Positions 11,835 through 23,315 of a stretch of DNA of 64,000 bases are shown here, in pieces. Origin of the DNA: Vespa crabro (taxonomy: Eukaryota; Arthropoda; Insecta; Hymenoptera; Vespidae); contig NC_060976.1 in NCBI RefSeq assembly GCF_910589235.1, positions 3,984,253-4,048,252 on the forward strand, written 5' to 3'. A program made the translations under genes and the position numbers. The notes under the pieces were generated by a model. It did no database searches. It saw nothing but the letters and a program-made list of their open reading frames with translations, and was not told the DNA's origin. How positions within the stretch are numbered: the first letter of the stretch is position 1; the number at the start of each line of letters is the position of its first letter.

Positions 11835-13664
11835 TGCATTTTTTTCTATTTTTGTTTCCAAAAAAATTCTCGGCTAAAATCATCGAGCTGCAGCTTTTCA
11901 GGGTAAAGTTTTACGAGCGACCATGCGATCGCTTAATCATCGCATCGACCGTTGAAAATAGTGGATATCGCTTTTTCTCCCAACAATCGGATATTGTAAA
12001 ATATTATCCTCGAAGGAGGCAAAGGGAAAGACGAAGAAAACCATGAAAAGAAACATCGTACTTTGAAGATATAGATGCCTTTCGGTAAATTTTATGAATA
12101 GTCCTCTTATTTTACGCGGAATGAAAAGTTGAAATTATTTTGTCTCCGACAAGAATTAACTATATAAGAAAATTCTTGACATTTTTTTCTTCTCATCTCT
12201 CTCGTAGAAATTTTAAATTAAAGGTACAAAACACTAGAAGTAATAGAGAAGTAAAAAAATATCTTACTACCGCACGACGTTTATAACTGGACATTTGCTT
12301 CTATACGTATGCACGTAGATGCAATGATCGAGATATATTTAAAGGCAGCTGTATCCATTATGCGTCGTATTCGATTCCAGTTTATCGGAAATTTCTAAAG
12401 AGTCGAAGCGCGTGCACGTTCGCACGAATACATTTTCTCCCAAGCGAACGGATCTTCTTAGATCGTTTACCCTTCGGTTCTAACACTTACATGCATAGTG
12501 GTATATGTACATCTTCATAGATGCTCTTCATAGAAAGTACGACCAAGGGAGAATCTAAAGGGTCATTTGAAGTGTGTCTCGGTTGTCAAGGAGAAAAGTG
12601 AAAAAAGATTTCTCGAGAATCCTTGTGGAAAGAGGATATTATACGTGCGTTGATTCCTTATTACGCGCGCGCATCCTTCGACTGCGACAAGGAAATATTG
12701 ATGTAATTTTAAAATGCGAATGGCTCTCCTTACAAACGTGTAAAAGAAATGAAAAAGGAAGAAGAGACGTAGTCGAAAGATCGCCGAACAAAAGAAACTG
12801 ATGGTACAAGGAGAGCACATAGAGATAGAGAAAAATCAAGATTGGGAGCGAATCTTGGAAATCTCGAAGACGGAAGATAATGAAACATAAATAGAGACAA
12901 GAAGAGCCCAAAGGCACTGGGAGAAAATCAAAAAGTCGAGGGAATGTGGTATTCTTTGAGTTCAAGTTTCTTTCGGTGTTGGAAATGAATTTGTATCCTC
13001 TGTACGCACTTAGAGTTGCATCGGCTTACCATTTCTTGCTCCCATTCTCTCTTTCCCTGCTCCTTTCCCTATTCTTTATCTCCTTCTCTTTTCACTTACA
13101 TTTTGATTCTCTCCTTTATTCTCTTGCGTATCGTCCTTGCTGCTTCGAAGTCATTAAGGACGAATGAAAAATATAAAAAATGTTAACACAGTCGAACGCG
13201 TTTCATTCCGCCAAAGAAAGCCGTGGGAGTGACTGTAGTGTTTTAATTACGGCGATTATAACGTAATATCAAAGTTTGACTCACAAAATTAGCTCGTTAT
13301 TTCTCATCGTAGTACATTTTTCGTATTACAGTTATCTAACGTTTGTCACCCTTAAAAAGGGTTTTCGTAACATCGACCTTTTAATCGTCATCGTAACTTC
13401 ACGAGGTCCATAACTTTTGTCACGATTAATCGTCGAAATAAGATGGTGTATACGATTGCTAATCTCACTGGTGCTTACACGATAGCACGAATAGACGAAT
13501 TCGTTATCGAGTCAGACACAGACCATTAGATGCAAATAAGCCCAGCGACCAATTCGTATGGTTGGCACGGCTCTTTCAACGAGTACACACGCACAAACAC
13601 ATGCGGGCACACAGACAAACGAATATCGTTTCTATTCGCTAACCTATCCATCTTTCTCTCTCAG

Positions 13665-13741
13665 ATTCCTAAGACCTCAAAGCTCGAAGTACGTCTTAAT
13701 TACAGTTGCCTCGAGTCAATCTCGATGGTAATTAACCTGCC
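13665..13741 (+). CDS. Candidate internal coding exon with branch point, acceptor and donor
   Basis: The 77-bp interval has all three splicing signals. CTAAC at 13639-13643 puts a branch adenine 22 nt upstream of the acceptor, TCTTTCTCTCTCAG ends at 13664, and a consensus donor GTGAGTAT starts at 13742. Only one frame is open across it, 25 codons plus two bases, containing SKLEVRLNYSCLESISMV. The other two frames stop inside. The same frame stays open upstream to an ATG at 13530, so a 212-bp first exon ending at the same donor is also possible. I do not recognise the peptide. It is not low complexity and has one cysteine. The signals are better than most in the window, but no neighbouring exon could be joined to it. 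Confidence 0.22.
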
Positions 13742-13919
13742 GTGAGTATCTCTCCGGTTCCATCGGTGAAACGAGGATGTACCCTTCTCAACCGATTGCG
13801 TATGCGTGAAGTGCAACTAAATGGGAAAACTTGCCAAAGAAATCTTCCTGCCGTCTCTTAGATGACGGTAAACGCGAAAGTGATTTTCTCCAATAATTCT
13901 CAAATTCTTCCAAGATAGA

Positions 13920-13921
13920 TG

Positions 13922-13954
<33 letters not shown>

Positions 13955-13970
13955 AGGGGGGGGGGGTGGG
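13920..13970. repeat. (GA)13 plus G-run (G4-capable, + strand)
   Basis: A GA array ends in GGTGGGGGAGGGG and a further run to GGTGGG at 13970, about 20 G with three single-base breaks. The arrangement mirrors the C-run/CT pair at 5843-5905 on the opposite strand. Confidence 0.9.
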
Positions 13971-15552
13971 AGAGAAGACAGTACTTTAAATACTTTCGAT
14001 CGAAAGAGAAAAAAGTTTATAAGACAATTACCTGATTACGTGAATTTTACGTAAATTTTATGTTCGTTATAATCTGAAAAGAAGCGAAACTTTCTCACAT
14101 CGACTTTTTCGTTTGGTTGTTCGCCGATGAGCTGCCTACTGCGTTGTTCCTTTCTACATGGTATCCGTAGAACGGTGTATTAAAGGGCGTCAGAACTTTG
14201 CGGATAAATTATCTATTAGCTGCTCGACCCGCAGCAGGCCCGTCGACCATATTTCTCAACGATCCCACTCTCTAACCACTAAATAATCGCATTGCCTAAC
14301 GACGTCACGGCACTGCAATACATCGCTGGAAAATATATCGAATAGGTATGAGTTTTCAATGATAGCCAGGAGGAATCCAATGGGCAATCTCCAGCTTGAT
14401 CTTTTTCACATTTCGTTAAAGAACTTACAAATTGAATTGCATTTAGTAAGCTTTCATTATCATTTCGTATAAAAATCTTATTAATGGTTAAACGCTTTTC
14501 GGTGAAAAGAAAAAAAGGTGGAGAATAGATAAAAGTAAGGAGAGGGTAAAATCGTCGTCCTCTATATTCACTCTTTTGTTGCTCCTCTTCTTTCAGATTC
14601 CATATAATGCAGGTATGCGTTAAATGAATCATCGATTTGTCCATTCTTCGAAACATTTCGTTCGACGATTTCTCAAGCATAATGGTTGTAACAGACAAAA
14701 AGAATAAATATAGAAAGGAAGAGAGAGAAGGAGACGATAAAAAGGAAGCAGATAGAAACGATTGAACGAGGCTACGAGTTACCCGAGGTACTTTAAAGGA
14801 TACCGAGTATAAAATGTAGCCGCCTTTTTTTACTCCCTCTTTTGAAATATGTATACATATCGCAGCAATTTCATCTTGTTGAGAATAACAGGATGGTTAA
14901 ATTTTCATGTTTTATGATATTAAACGAAAGAGAAAAAATAGGGAAAAAGAAAACAAAAAAATGAGCGGACGTGATAGCTTTGTACGCGATAGTTCGAAAG
15001 ATACACATTTGACCAAGCGCATGGTCAATCTCTATCGTTGAACCTGAACTTTGGTTCGTGCTAACACTTTCTATCGCTTTCGGCAATAAAATTAATTATA
15101 ACGTGTCTATCGGACTCCGTTGAAATAACTATCGATAGCAGATAGAACTTAACGGACGATTGCTGAGAGATAAAGGATTCTTTGAATGGAATTTTATGTT
15201 CCCACTTTGATTTACTTTTTACCAAGTACTCATAAAACGTTCTTTATTCATTTTCGACTGTTCCTTTATTTTTTGAACGATCGTGCAAATGACAAGAAGA
15301 AAAAAAGAACGAGTTAAGATAGGAATGAAAGGGAGAGGCGAGCTCTAAAGATAAACTTCATCATTAAGGATTAAGCAAGGAAAGAAGAGAAAAAGGGAAG
15401 AAAGAGAGTCTGTTCAGGAATAAAACGAAAAGTTGGATGTTAACGTAAAACGTTAGAAATATCGAGGAGCTCGCAAAAGAAGTGCATCGACTCCCGAGGT
15501 CGAGGAAGCGCAGGGGGTCGCAAGTTCACGTTCGTGTTGCGGAATCGCTGAT

Positions 15553-15574
15553 CGGACGTAGTACGTACGTAGTA
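15553..15574. repeat. 11-bp tandem duplication
   Basis: ACGTAGTACGT is present twice in direct succession, followed by TCGAACGT. The unit is rich in ACGT and TACG words and partly self-complementary. Confidence 0.8.
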
Positions 15575-15742
15575 CGTTCGAACGTATGGGGTTCGCATGC
15601 CAAACTACAGGTGCCGTTGCATAGGCCCATACATAATGCATAACACCGAGACTTCCCGAGTCGTTTCACGGCAAGCTTTCAATCGCGCAAACCTCCCTTG
15701 CATTTGACCCTTATACCATGGCCCCTGCTCTATCCTTTGCCC

Positions 15743-16279
15743 TTACGTTCGATGAGAACGACGAGCTGATAAGATTTTCTTTTCTTCTACTTTCTTCTTA
15801 GAAATTTCTTTCGCCGTAAAATCGATGAAATCCGATTGAAAGAACCGACGATACGTTTCGATAATCCTACAAGAGCACGAAACACGCACGATCGAAAGAT
15901 CTTTTTCTAAATTAAAGAATATAAATTCAATATCGATTTTATCACTTTTCTCAATTAACTTCGTACATTGAGTATACACGAGTGTAAATACTCTTACGTT
16001 TACGACTGTCGCTGTAAGTTTTCCTTTACATAATTCACGTAATCCATCTGCCTGTGACCCGTTCGATTTGAGCGTATTTATGAAAACATTTTTCACTGAA
16101 AAATATTTCACGACAAGTAGTCGAAAGATATCCGAACGTACGTAATTTCGCGACAAAAGGACTAAAACGTTTCGATCGAATGGCTCGGTTTTCCGTGACG
16201 TAACGTCTACCTTTCTTTCCTTTTTCCTTTCCCTTCTTTTCATTTCTTTTCCTTTTTCGTAGCTATACGAAACACACAC
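15743..16279 (-). CDS. 178-codon open frame of unknown status
   Basis: This is among the longest frames in the window that does not cross a microsatellite. The predicted protein is basic at both ends (KRRERKKERK near residue 14, EISKKKVEEKK near residue 160). The middle is mixed, with hydrophobic patches such as VLVLLSRNYV and TVVNVRVFTLVY and a short CSC motif near residue 135. No domain, signal peptide or membrane anchor is clear, and I know no family match. The start ATG lies in purine-rich DNA with no promoter seen. A frame of this length can occur by chance when two strands of 64 kb are scanned, so this is only a hypothetical protein. Confidence 0.1.
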   Translation of the reverse strand: MCVSYSYEKGKEMKRRERKKERKVDVTSRKTEPFDRNVLVLLSRNYVRSDIFRLLVVKYFSVKNVFINTLKSNGSQADGLRELCKGKLTATVVNVRVFTLVYTQCTKLIEKSDKIDIEFIFFNLEKDLSIVRVSCSCRIIETYRRFFQSDFIDFTAKEISKKKVEEKKILSARRSHRT

Positions 16280-17023
16280 TCCTTACCCATACTTTTTTTC
16301 TCTTCCTCTCATTCTGACGAAGAAAACGAGGCTACTTTTCTCAGGCGGCTATTAAGAAAATAAAGCATTTAGACGTAAACGGAGCAAATAAATCTTCTTA
16401 TAAACCAAGTCATATCTACGAAACATAATTATGAAAGATGCAAACTGTACTATATATTGTCTATAACGGAAATACGACAGCGAGTCGATTACGTAACGAA
16501 TTTCTGTTCGAAACGTTCGGCTTTTTATTTTTAAATAATATCGAATAATTAAAATATTTGAACGTTATTAATAGAAAAGATTTCCTCGGAATACAGCGAG
16601 TATATTTTTTTAATTTTTCCTGTTATCATTTAGGAGAGAGGTGCTTTTCCTTATACGTAAAGCTCCTATTACTCTAAACGTGACTGTCCCAAATCGGCTT
16701 TTCAAAGGATCCTACTACCCCAGCAAAGACTCCTCGTTTCGTTGACTAAAACTACGCAAGAATTGTATGGTATCCAACACACGGGAAAGCAAAGGCACAA
16801 AGAGCTTTCGAATTGATTCGATTCTCCTTGCGTTTTACAGCCAAGTAAACGAGCCAACGAATAATTAATTCATTATAAATTATTCATTGACACTTCTTCG
16901 TTTCGGGCTTGAAAATTCGTGAGATTTAACGCGTAATTTAAAAGCAACCTCGCGATACCACGAAATTAGGTACATTCACGCGAGAAGATCGATTAAATAT
17001 TCATTTATTGCGGAGCTGCGGCA

Positions 17024-17099
17024 GTGGTGGTGGTGGTGGTGGTGGTGTCGGCGTAGGCGGTCTTGCATCTATCCTTCACCCTTTTACACCCTTTGAGTA

Positions 17100-17157
<58 letters not shown>
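17024..17157. repeat. (GGT)8 and (TC)27 arrays
   Basis: GTG/GGT units at 17024-17047 and a perfect 55-bp TC array at 17103-17157. The + frames 17008-17238 and 17063-17305 over them (poly-Gly then poly Ser-Leu) are artefacts. Confidence 0.95.
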
Positions 17158-17162
<5 letters not shown>

Positions 17163-20100
17163 CTCTCTTCTTCGTTCCGTCGTATCTTCTCCCTTCTCCA
17201 CGCTCGATACACTCGAGGCGTTATATTCGCGTGCGTAGTTTATTAGCCATAACTCCGGCGAGGCAACAAATCGTCCCTCTTGGCTTTAATGCTTGCCGCG
17301 CCTGAGAGAAGAGAATGTAAAAGAAAGAGAGGAGAGAGAGAGAGAGAGAGAAAACGGGAGTATGAAAGGGTAAGAAAGGGTACAGAAAGCATGAAACGAG
17401 ACGAACTACGTCTATGAGGATGTGAGTGTACGTGTATACGAGCGTACGTTGAAACGAGCTAAATGAAAGGAGAAGAGGAGAAGAAAGAAAAGAATGAGAA
17501 AAGAAAAATGCATAAATGAGAGAGAAAGAGAGAGAGTCGAGCCTAAACGCATTTATGTTACCGGTGACCCTCGCAAGGAGTCTCCTATAATCATATCTTT
17601 TTTACAGCAATTACCACAGCGATTCCCTTAACTCTACCGTCCGAGAACCCGCATTATTTTCTGATTTTAAACTTAACTCTTCGTTAGACGATCGCTACGT
17701 TACGCGACAGTACCATCTGTCATTAAACGACCATGCCCTTTCATCGCTGTACGATGTCCCCTTTTGGGAAAATCACCCTTGCATTTTTTCGGATCATTGA
17801 TTTTCGATCCGTCCGATACAATGAAATTTCAATTTGACGCCATAAGAGCGAGCTCGTAGAGCGTAAAGAGCACTCGTTCCCCCCTTATCCATCGTTTATA
17901 TAGACGTCAAATGCTCGTTCGAATCCACCACTGATAATGTTTATGCCACGTAAAACTATAATAGAAGCGTTATTGGAAAAATTTATATAACGAGCTTTTT
18001 CTCCTACTCCTCGAGCATATTTAAAACCGAATGGAAAAGCAATTTCGAAGCGTCGGCGTCGGAAACGAAAAAAAAAAAAGAAAATAATACAAAAAAAAAA
18101 AAATAAAAGAATAAGAACGTTCCTTTCGTCCGTCACTCGCAGCCGGAGGAAGGAAGGAAGGAAAGAATAGTTTTTCGCGGCTTCGAAAACACGATGGACG
18201 TTTAAACGATATCGTCCGTAAGACGATACTTATCGAGCGTGTTATTTCCAATGGGGCTAACGCTTCCAAGTTTGATGGTACGATCAAATTTTCTTCATCC
18301 CTTTAGGATTAATTTCGCGGCGTTGTTTGTGACGCGACCGAAACACGTAAGCTTGACTATAATTTTTCTTTACGATACACCTTCTCGCGGCAACTCATTT
18401 TTCCGCTGGCGTGCGATATAACGATATCGAGGAGTCCACCGAGGATCGATTATCGATCGGAGCTCGACCCTCCGAACGAGATGAGGTAAAAGTGTGTACC
18501 TTCCCTTCCTCCTCTACCCCACTTGCCCGCCAGTGTTGTATAACTCGTTGCTTTAAAGAACGTACCGCGTCGAGTTATTTAAGTGACTACTCGACTACGC
18601 GCGTTATTTAACTTTTGCAACAAAAATTCCACGCATATATGTAATGTTTTTTTCATTTTTTTCTTCCTTTTTTTTCTTTTTTTTCCCAACTTTCTCGTTG
18701 ACATATATTTACGGTTTTACGTGTTTAAACTATTCGTTATTTGCTTTTATCGTTGATAAAAGCGTATGCACTTTTTATTACGATGTAAATTAAAGAGAAC
18801 CAAAGAAAAACGTATAATAATAATGACTTATTTAGTTGTACAAAGTGTTTATCGTCGTTCATGGTAAAACGATCAAGATATTATTTGTTTTGATATAAAG
18901 AATAAAGGTATTTCGTATGCGAGATTCTCTTTAGTACTTTCAACGGGAACAAGAAAACGGGACATTTTTCGACGCTCAGTTCGCATAATGAGAGAAGCTC
19001 AAACTATTCGTTTAAAGTGCGAGAATACTTTCAAATATATCGTATAACGGTGTGGGCGGTAGCTATAGATATACGTGCACACGTATACCGATGCTCGTCA
19101 GGAAATACAGAAAGTTTTTCCTAGAACGTCATAAGTCACGCGTGACTTTTGCATTCCGGAAGTAGTTCGACGAGTTCGAAGAAAAGGAAAGAGTCGATAT
19201 CTTCGGCCGGAGAGTCCATTACTCTGATAAAAAGTACTTTGATATTTGCTCGTATTCCTATAAAAAAGAATTTAATTTTTTCGATTATATTACAATAGGA
19301 AAAAAAAAGAGAGAAAAAAAAAACACAGACAAGAATATAGTACATAAGTATAATCGAAAGAAGACAACGTCATAAGGAAATTGTTTTAATGACTTTATAT
19401 CGGAAATCTCGCTCTTTAATATTCTCATATTGGTTATTTCGTATCGTAATCGATGGAAAATTGACGACGAGAACGATTTAAATCGATAAAGAAAAGTGCG
19501 AAAATATTATCTTTATTAATTATCGCTTATTTTAAGGATACTCACATATACGACATATATAATATTATATTGCACCTTTTTTTCGTTACTCCTGTAACAC
19601 GATTTGAGAATAAACTCGAGGAAAAAGTAAATAGATTTAGCACATCAAGTCGCAGATAAAGCATAGTCGTCGGTTTCGCCTTTGACGAGAAAATCGTGGT
19701 ATCAAAATGCGCTTGGGCAAGCGATCTCCTTCGAGAGTCGTGAAAATCCTTGTGGTACGGTTAAAGAGACGGAACGATGTTTATGTAGCCGCCTCAAATG
19801 TCCCGCGACATTAGCCTCGAGACGGAGGCAAAAGGAAGGAAGGAAAGAAGGGAAACGGATGGAGGGGTAAGCGTACGATGGTAAGAGGGTATTGAGGAAA
19901 GCGTAGAAGTAACGGAAGAGAGACTTAATTGGGTTACTCGAGTCGCCTCTTCAACTCGATTAAAGCATCCTCTCACGGCATAAACATCTTCCGAGGGGGA
20001 TGCCTCGTGTCAGGAAACGAAGAGCACTCCGAGTACTTGCTTAACTAGCACCGTTCCAGTCATTTCACAGGCTTTCCAAATAAGAGGCGATAATCTCCCT

Positions 20101-20398
20101 CTTTCCTTCCTCTCCATCCTATTCTCCCGCCAGCCCTTCTTCTCCCTCTTTTTTTACCCAGCATCCACTTTTACACGAACGTAATTTCGCCGAATCGATT
20201 CGTGTTCTAAAAAAATCGCGTTAATTACTAACGTTAAAGGGATAGCTTGAGAAAAGTCTAACGAGTTATTCCGACCTATGTCTCGTCTTTAGCCTTTAAT
20301 GGAAGATAGTGTAGTCAATTAACCATTAGAAAAAAAATCACATAAAAATGTTCCTTTTTAATATTCTCATCCACCTAGCACATATGCCTACGATAGAG

Positions 20399-20404
<6 letters not shown>

Positions 20405-20448
<44 letters not shown>
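20405..20448. repeat. (AG)22 microsatellite
   Basis: Perfect array, immediately before the GC-richer structured block that starts near 20460. Confidence 0.95.
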
Positions 20449-20452
<4 letters not shown>

Positions 20453-20504
20453 GATCGAATGTATACTTAGCAAGCAGCGGATGGCCGTAACGATCATCGG
20501 CGAA

Positions 20505-20565
20505 GCTAGCCGCGATCTAGTTAGAGCAAAATCGAGGACCGTACTACGGTAATTAGTCGGCTAGC
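20505..20565. other. 61-nt hairpin-forming sequence
   Basis: GCTAGCCG (20505-20512) pairs perfectly with CGGCTAGC (20558-20565). Inside it CTAGTTA (20517-20523) pairs with TAATTAG (20550-20556) with one G-U. The arms differ by a 4-nt versus 1-nt internal loop. The terminal loop holds another small stem, ACCGT-ACT-ACGGT (20538-20550), which competes at its last base. The size is in the range of a pre-miRNA or structured RNA, but the stem is short. I recognise no known miRNA sequence in it. Confidence 0.4.
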
Positions 20566-22554
20566 GTATGGTTTTGCCAAGCAAGCCCCTTTCCCTGTCG
20601 GTAGCACCACCCTCGCTATATCGCCCCTGACGATCTAGCTTTCCTCCTGCGAGCTAATCCATGATCACTTAGAGCGCGGGCTGCCGCATTGTGGCCACCG
20701 TTAAACCTCTCTAATTTCTCACTCTCCGCGTGGGTGCTTCGTTAGTCGAACTAGCTGGCCCGTACCTTGACCAACAATACGGCATTTCTCCGATGAAATC
20801 AAACGCGAGACTCAACGACGTGCCAAAACCGTATTCGGTTAATCGTACCATAGCTGAGTACCAAAATTCATTGACCCGTCAAAGAATACAAATCGTTTAA
20901 CAAATTCATTTTGACAATGGAAATAGACCGTTGGATTCTATACCGTCGATCCTTCATAAGAAAAGATGTTAATTTTACTTGCGTGCAAGTTTTATGAATT
21001 TATGATAGATGGACGATGGCTTCTCTACTGGTGAAAGAACCGTCTTTATTCAGTGGCGGCTACCTTGATGTTCGTTTTTTCAATATTCATTCCCTAGTAA
21101 AGCGAGTAGCTGAATATACTCGAGGTATCTTCAAAAAAAGCTCGGTAGTCGCGAATCAAAGCTTTGGTCAACTGCGATTTTTTTCTCTTTTTTCTTTTTT
21201 TTCTTTTTTTTTTTTTTTTTCTCAAATAAATATGCCGGTATGAATATTTGCTTCTCTTTTTTATCGCTCGAGATTAAGGAAAGAATTCTTTTCTTTTTTT
21301 TTTTATTTTTTCAACAGCCTTGCGATCCGTAAGCGGAAACTATATGAAAAAATATATGAACCTTTCTAATAAGACACATATACGCACGTATACACAAATT
21401 GTTGGAAGAATAAAAAAGTGAATAGCAAGTAAAAAGAGGATCTTAAAGCGATATTAGCTTTCTTTTTTGCTTTCGTGCGAAATTACAAGGAATAATAAAA
21501 TAATTACCCAGCCGTCGGTGTGTTGGTGCGCTTGAATTTCGGTCGAAAGACTGAGTCGAGATTTCCCGTAGCGAAGAGAAAGTGTAAGGATATTATTGTA
21601 GAAGGAAAGAAGCAGAGAGAAAAGTGTAACAGGAAAACGAAAATGAGGAAGGGCAGGACTGAGCGAGAGAAAAACGTTGAGCGATAGGCTAGAAACAAGG
21701 ACAGAATGTAAGAGAGAAATAAAAAGAGTGGAAAAGGAAGGACGAAGGATGAATAAAGAAACTACCCTGTTATTAGATTTTAACTGCATAGCTTCTCAAG
21801 TGCCTTGGCTAATTCTTCAGGGACTCAAAAGCCTCGGATATTATTATTTGCCTGTTTTACCTCCTTCTATTTTCCCCGCCACGTACTCTCTCCCTCCCTC
21901 TCGTTTACTTTTTTCCACCGGAGCTTTCTCTCTCCCGCATTTTTGCCTCTCTCGTTTAGATACGCCATGGTGGCGGTGATGGTAGAGGCCGTGCTCGTTT
22001 TGGCCCCGCAATAATTCCAGAACTCTGAGGGGTACGCCGTCGTGTCGTGCACTCGTAATTATGCGCGGTGAACCGTGCATTTCGCATCGCGGCATTATTC
22101 GCGAGTGTTTTTCCTGGCCCTCCGTTCCGCCGCCGCGTTCACCGCTTTTTTTTTTTATTTCTCGTTTAACGTTCCTGGGGCTACGACATCAACGACGGGA
22201 AGAGGGGTTGAATACGAGAGGGTCGAAGCGACGTGGAAGGTAGCGCAGTAAGAGCGTAATGGATTTTTGGCAAGCGAGACGATTAATTTGCCGCACGAAT
22301 GGCGCGTGCAAGCACTATCCTTTTAGATATGCTTGCCATGTCAAAATCGCGTCAGTCTCTTCCTCCTTCCCTATTTCACGCTTTCTTTCGATCGAGTGAT
22401 CAGCTTCTCTCTTTCAAGAGAGTATCAATCGGCAAGAACTACGTTTCGATCGAGTTAAATTTTCAAGATATTTTACCAACTTGTAGAAACTCAATATTAT
22501 TGACTTATTGTTAATTGTAGATTTATTACTTGTAACGACTTTCGATTCAACTAT

Positions 22555-22593
22555 CTACCTCGGTTGTAGCAGTTTACCTCGGTTGTAGGAGTA
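22555..22593. repeat. 19-bp tandem duplication
   Basis: TACCTCGGTTGTAG appears at 22556-22569 and 22575-22588 with the spacer and tail also similar (CAGTT / GAGTA). The copies are nearly identical, so the duplication is likely young. Confidence 0.85.
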
Positions 22594-22677
22594 TAAAAAT
22601 AAAAGGAGAAATAAGGCTAGAATATAATCGTAGAAGGAGTAAATAGTAAAGGAAGAGAAAAAGGGAAGAAAAATCGA

Positions 22678-22698
22678 TGAGCGTCGTGAAGACGCTCA
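22678..22698. other. Perfect 8-bp hairpin with 5-nt loop
   Basis: TGAGCGTC (22678-22685), GTGAA, GACGCTCA (22691-22698). The stem is perfect and the loop contains GTGA, a GNRA-type tetraloop sequence. There is no T-run after it. It lies 130 bp upstream of the candidate promoter at 22831. Confidence 0.6.
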
Positions 22699-22830
22699 AT
22701 TTACGTTTAGGTAAAGCAAGATCGCGAGTCGTTGCGACGTTGAGAAGAAAAACAGGAAAAGAGAAAGATAAAAATGGTTAGAGAACGACGAACGAAGGGA
22801 AAGGCTTGCATCAGCGCTCGCTACGTGGAA

Positions 22831-22866
22831 TATAAAGAAGAGGTCACTCCTAGGAGGATCACAGTT
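22831..22866 (+). promoter_or_regulatory. Candidate TATA/Inr core promoter
   Basis: TATAAAG begins at 22831 and an initiator-like TCACAGTT places the start adenine at 22861, so the TATA box begins 30 bp upstream of it, the normal arthropod spacing. No DPE is visible at +28. A short frame opens 56 bp downstream at 22917 (MHRRSIFSNRPSSP...) and a weak donor, GTGAGA, follows near 23005. The promoter is a hypothesis from spacing only. Confidence 0.25.
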
Positions 22867-23237
22867 GGCGGTTTTCCTCTTACTTCGACTTTACTGCCGT
22901 CGCCTTGAGAGTTTATGCATCGTCGGAGTATTTTTTCGAATAGACCTTCTTCTCCTAGTCTCTCTATCTCTCTTTTCTCATCAAACCAATGTCATTCTTT
23001 TTCCGTGAGAATTCCTTCCTTCCTCTAAGATTGAAATATTTATATCCAAAGCGAATTCTTGTGGGATATACTTTCCACTTTTCGCGATACACCCGGTAAA
23101 TAAGACGAAAATCGTTTCCCGTTTTCCTGTAAGTTCAAGAGGGGTGTCCGACATCGTGTAGTTTCCACGAAGCACTCCATTCACACCCTACTAGATGGGT
23201 TAACCGCTACCAGTAGCGCACCCGTGCGTACAAGTAC

Positions 23238-23240
<3 letters not shown>

Positions 23241-23314
<74 letters not shown>
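23241..23314. repeat. (AG)37 microsatellite
   Basis: Perfect 74-bp array, the second-longest in the window, inside a GC-richer stretch (23100-23960). Confidence 0.95.

Positions 23315-23315
<1 letters not shown>

Larger units (their letters stand above)
7320..13500. other. Noncoding stretch
   Basis: T-rich and A-rich tracts (7680-7830, 8290-8325), CT arrays and two GC-balanced patches. The patch at 9580-9720 holds TCACGTGCC and GTACGTGACACC; the one at 11160-11400 has homeodomain-like AT cores. No gene seen. Confidence 0.5.
13980..20400. other. Mostly noncoding stretch
   Basis: A very strong acceptor (CTCCTCTTCTTTCAG ending 14596) is followed by only a few open codons. There is a GC-richer patch at 15440-15740 and a 15-bp palindrome GATCGAT-T-ATCGATC at 18444-18458. 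The rest is AT-rich unique DNA with A/T runs. No secure gene. Confidence 0.5.

Noticed and set aside
17008..17305. Gly-rich then Ser-Leu frames
   Set aside because: Translations of the GGT and TC arrays.
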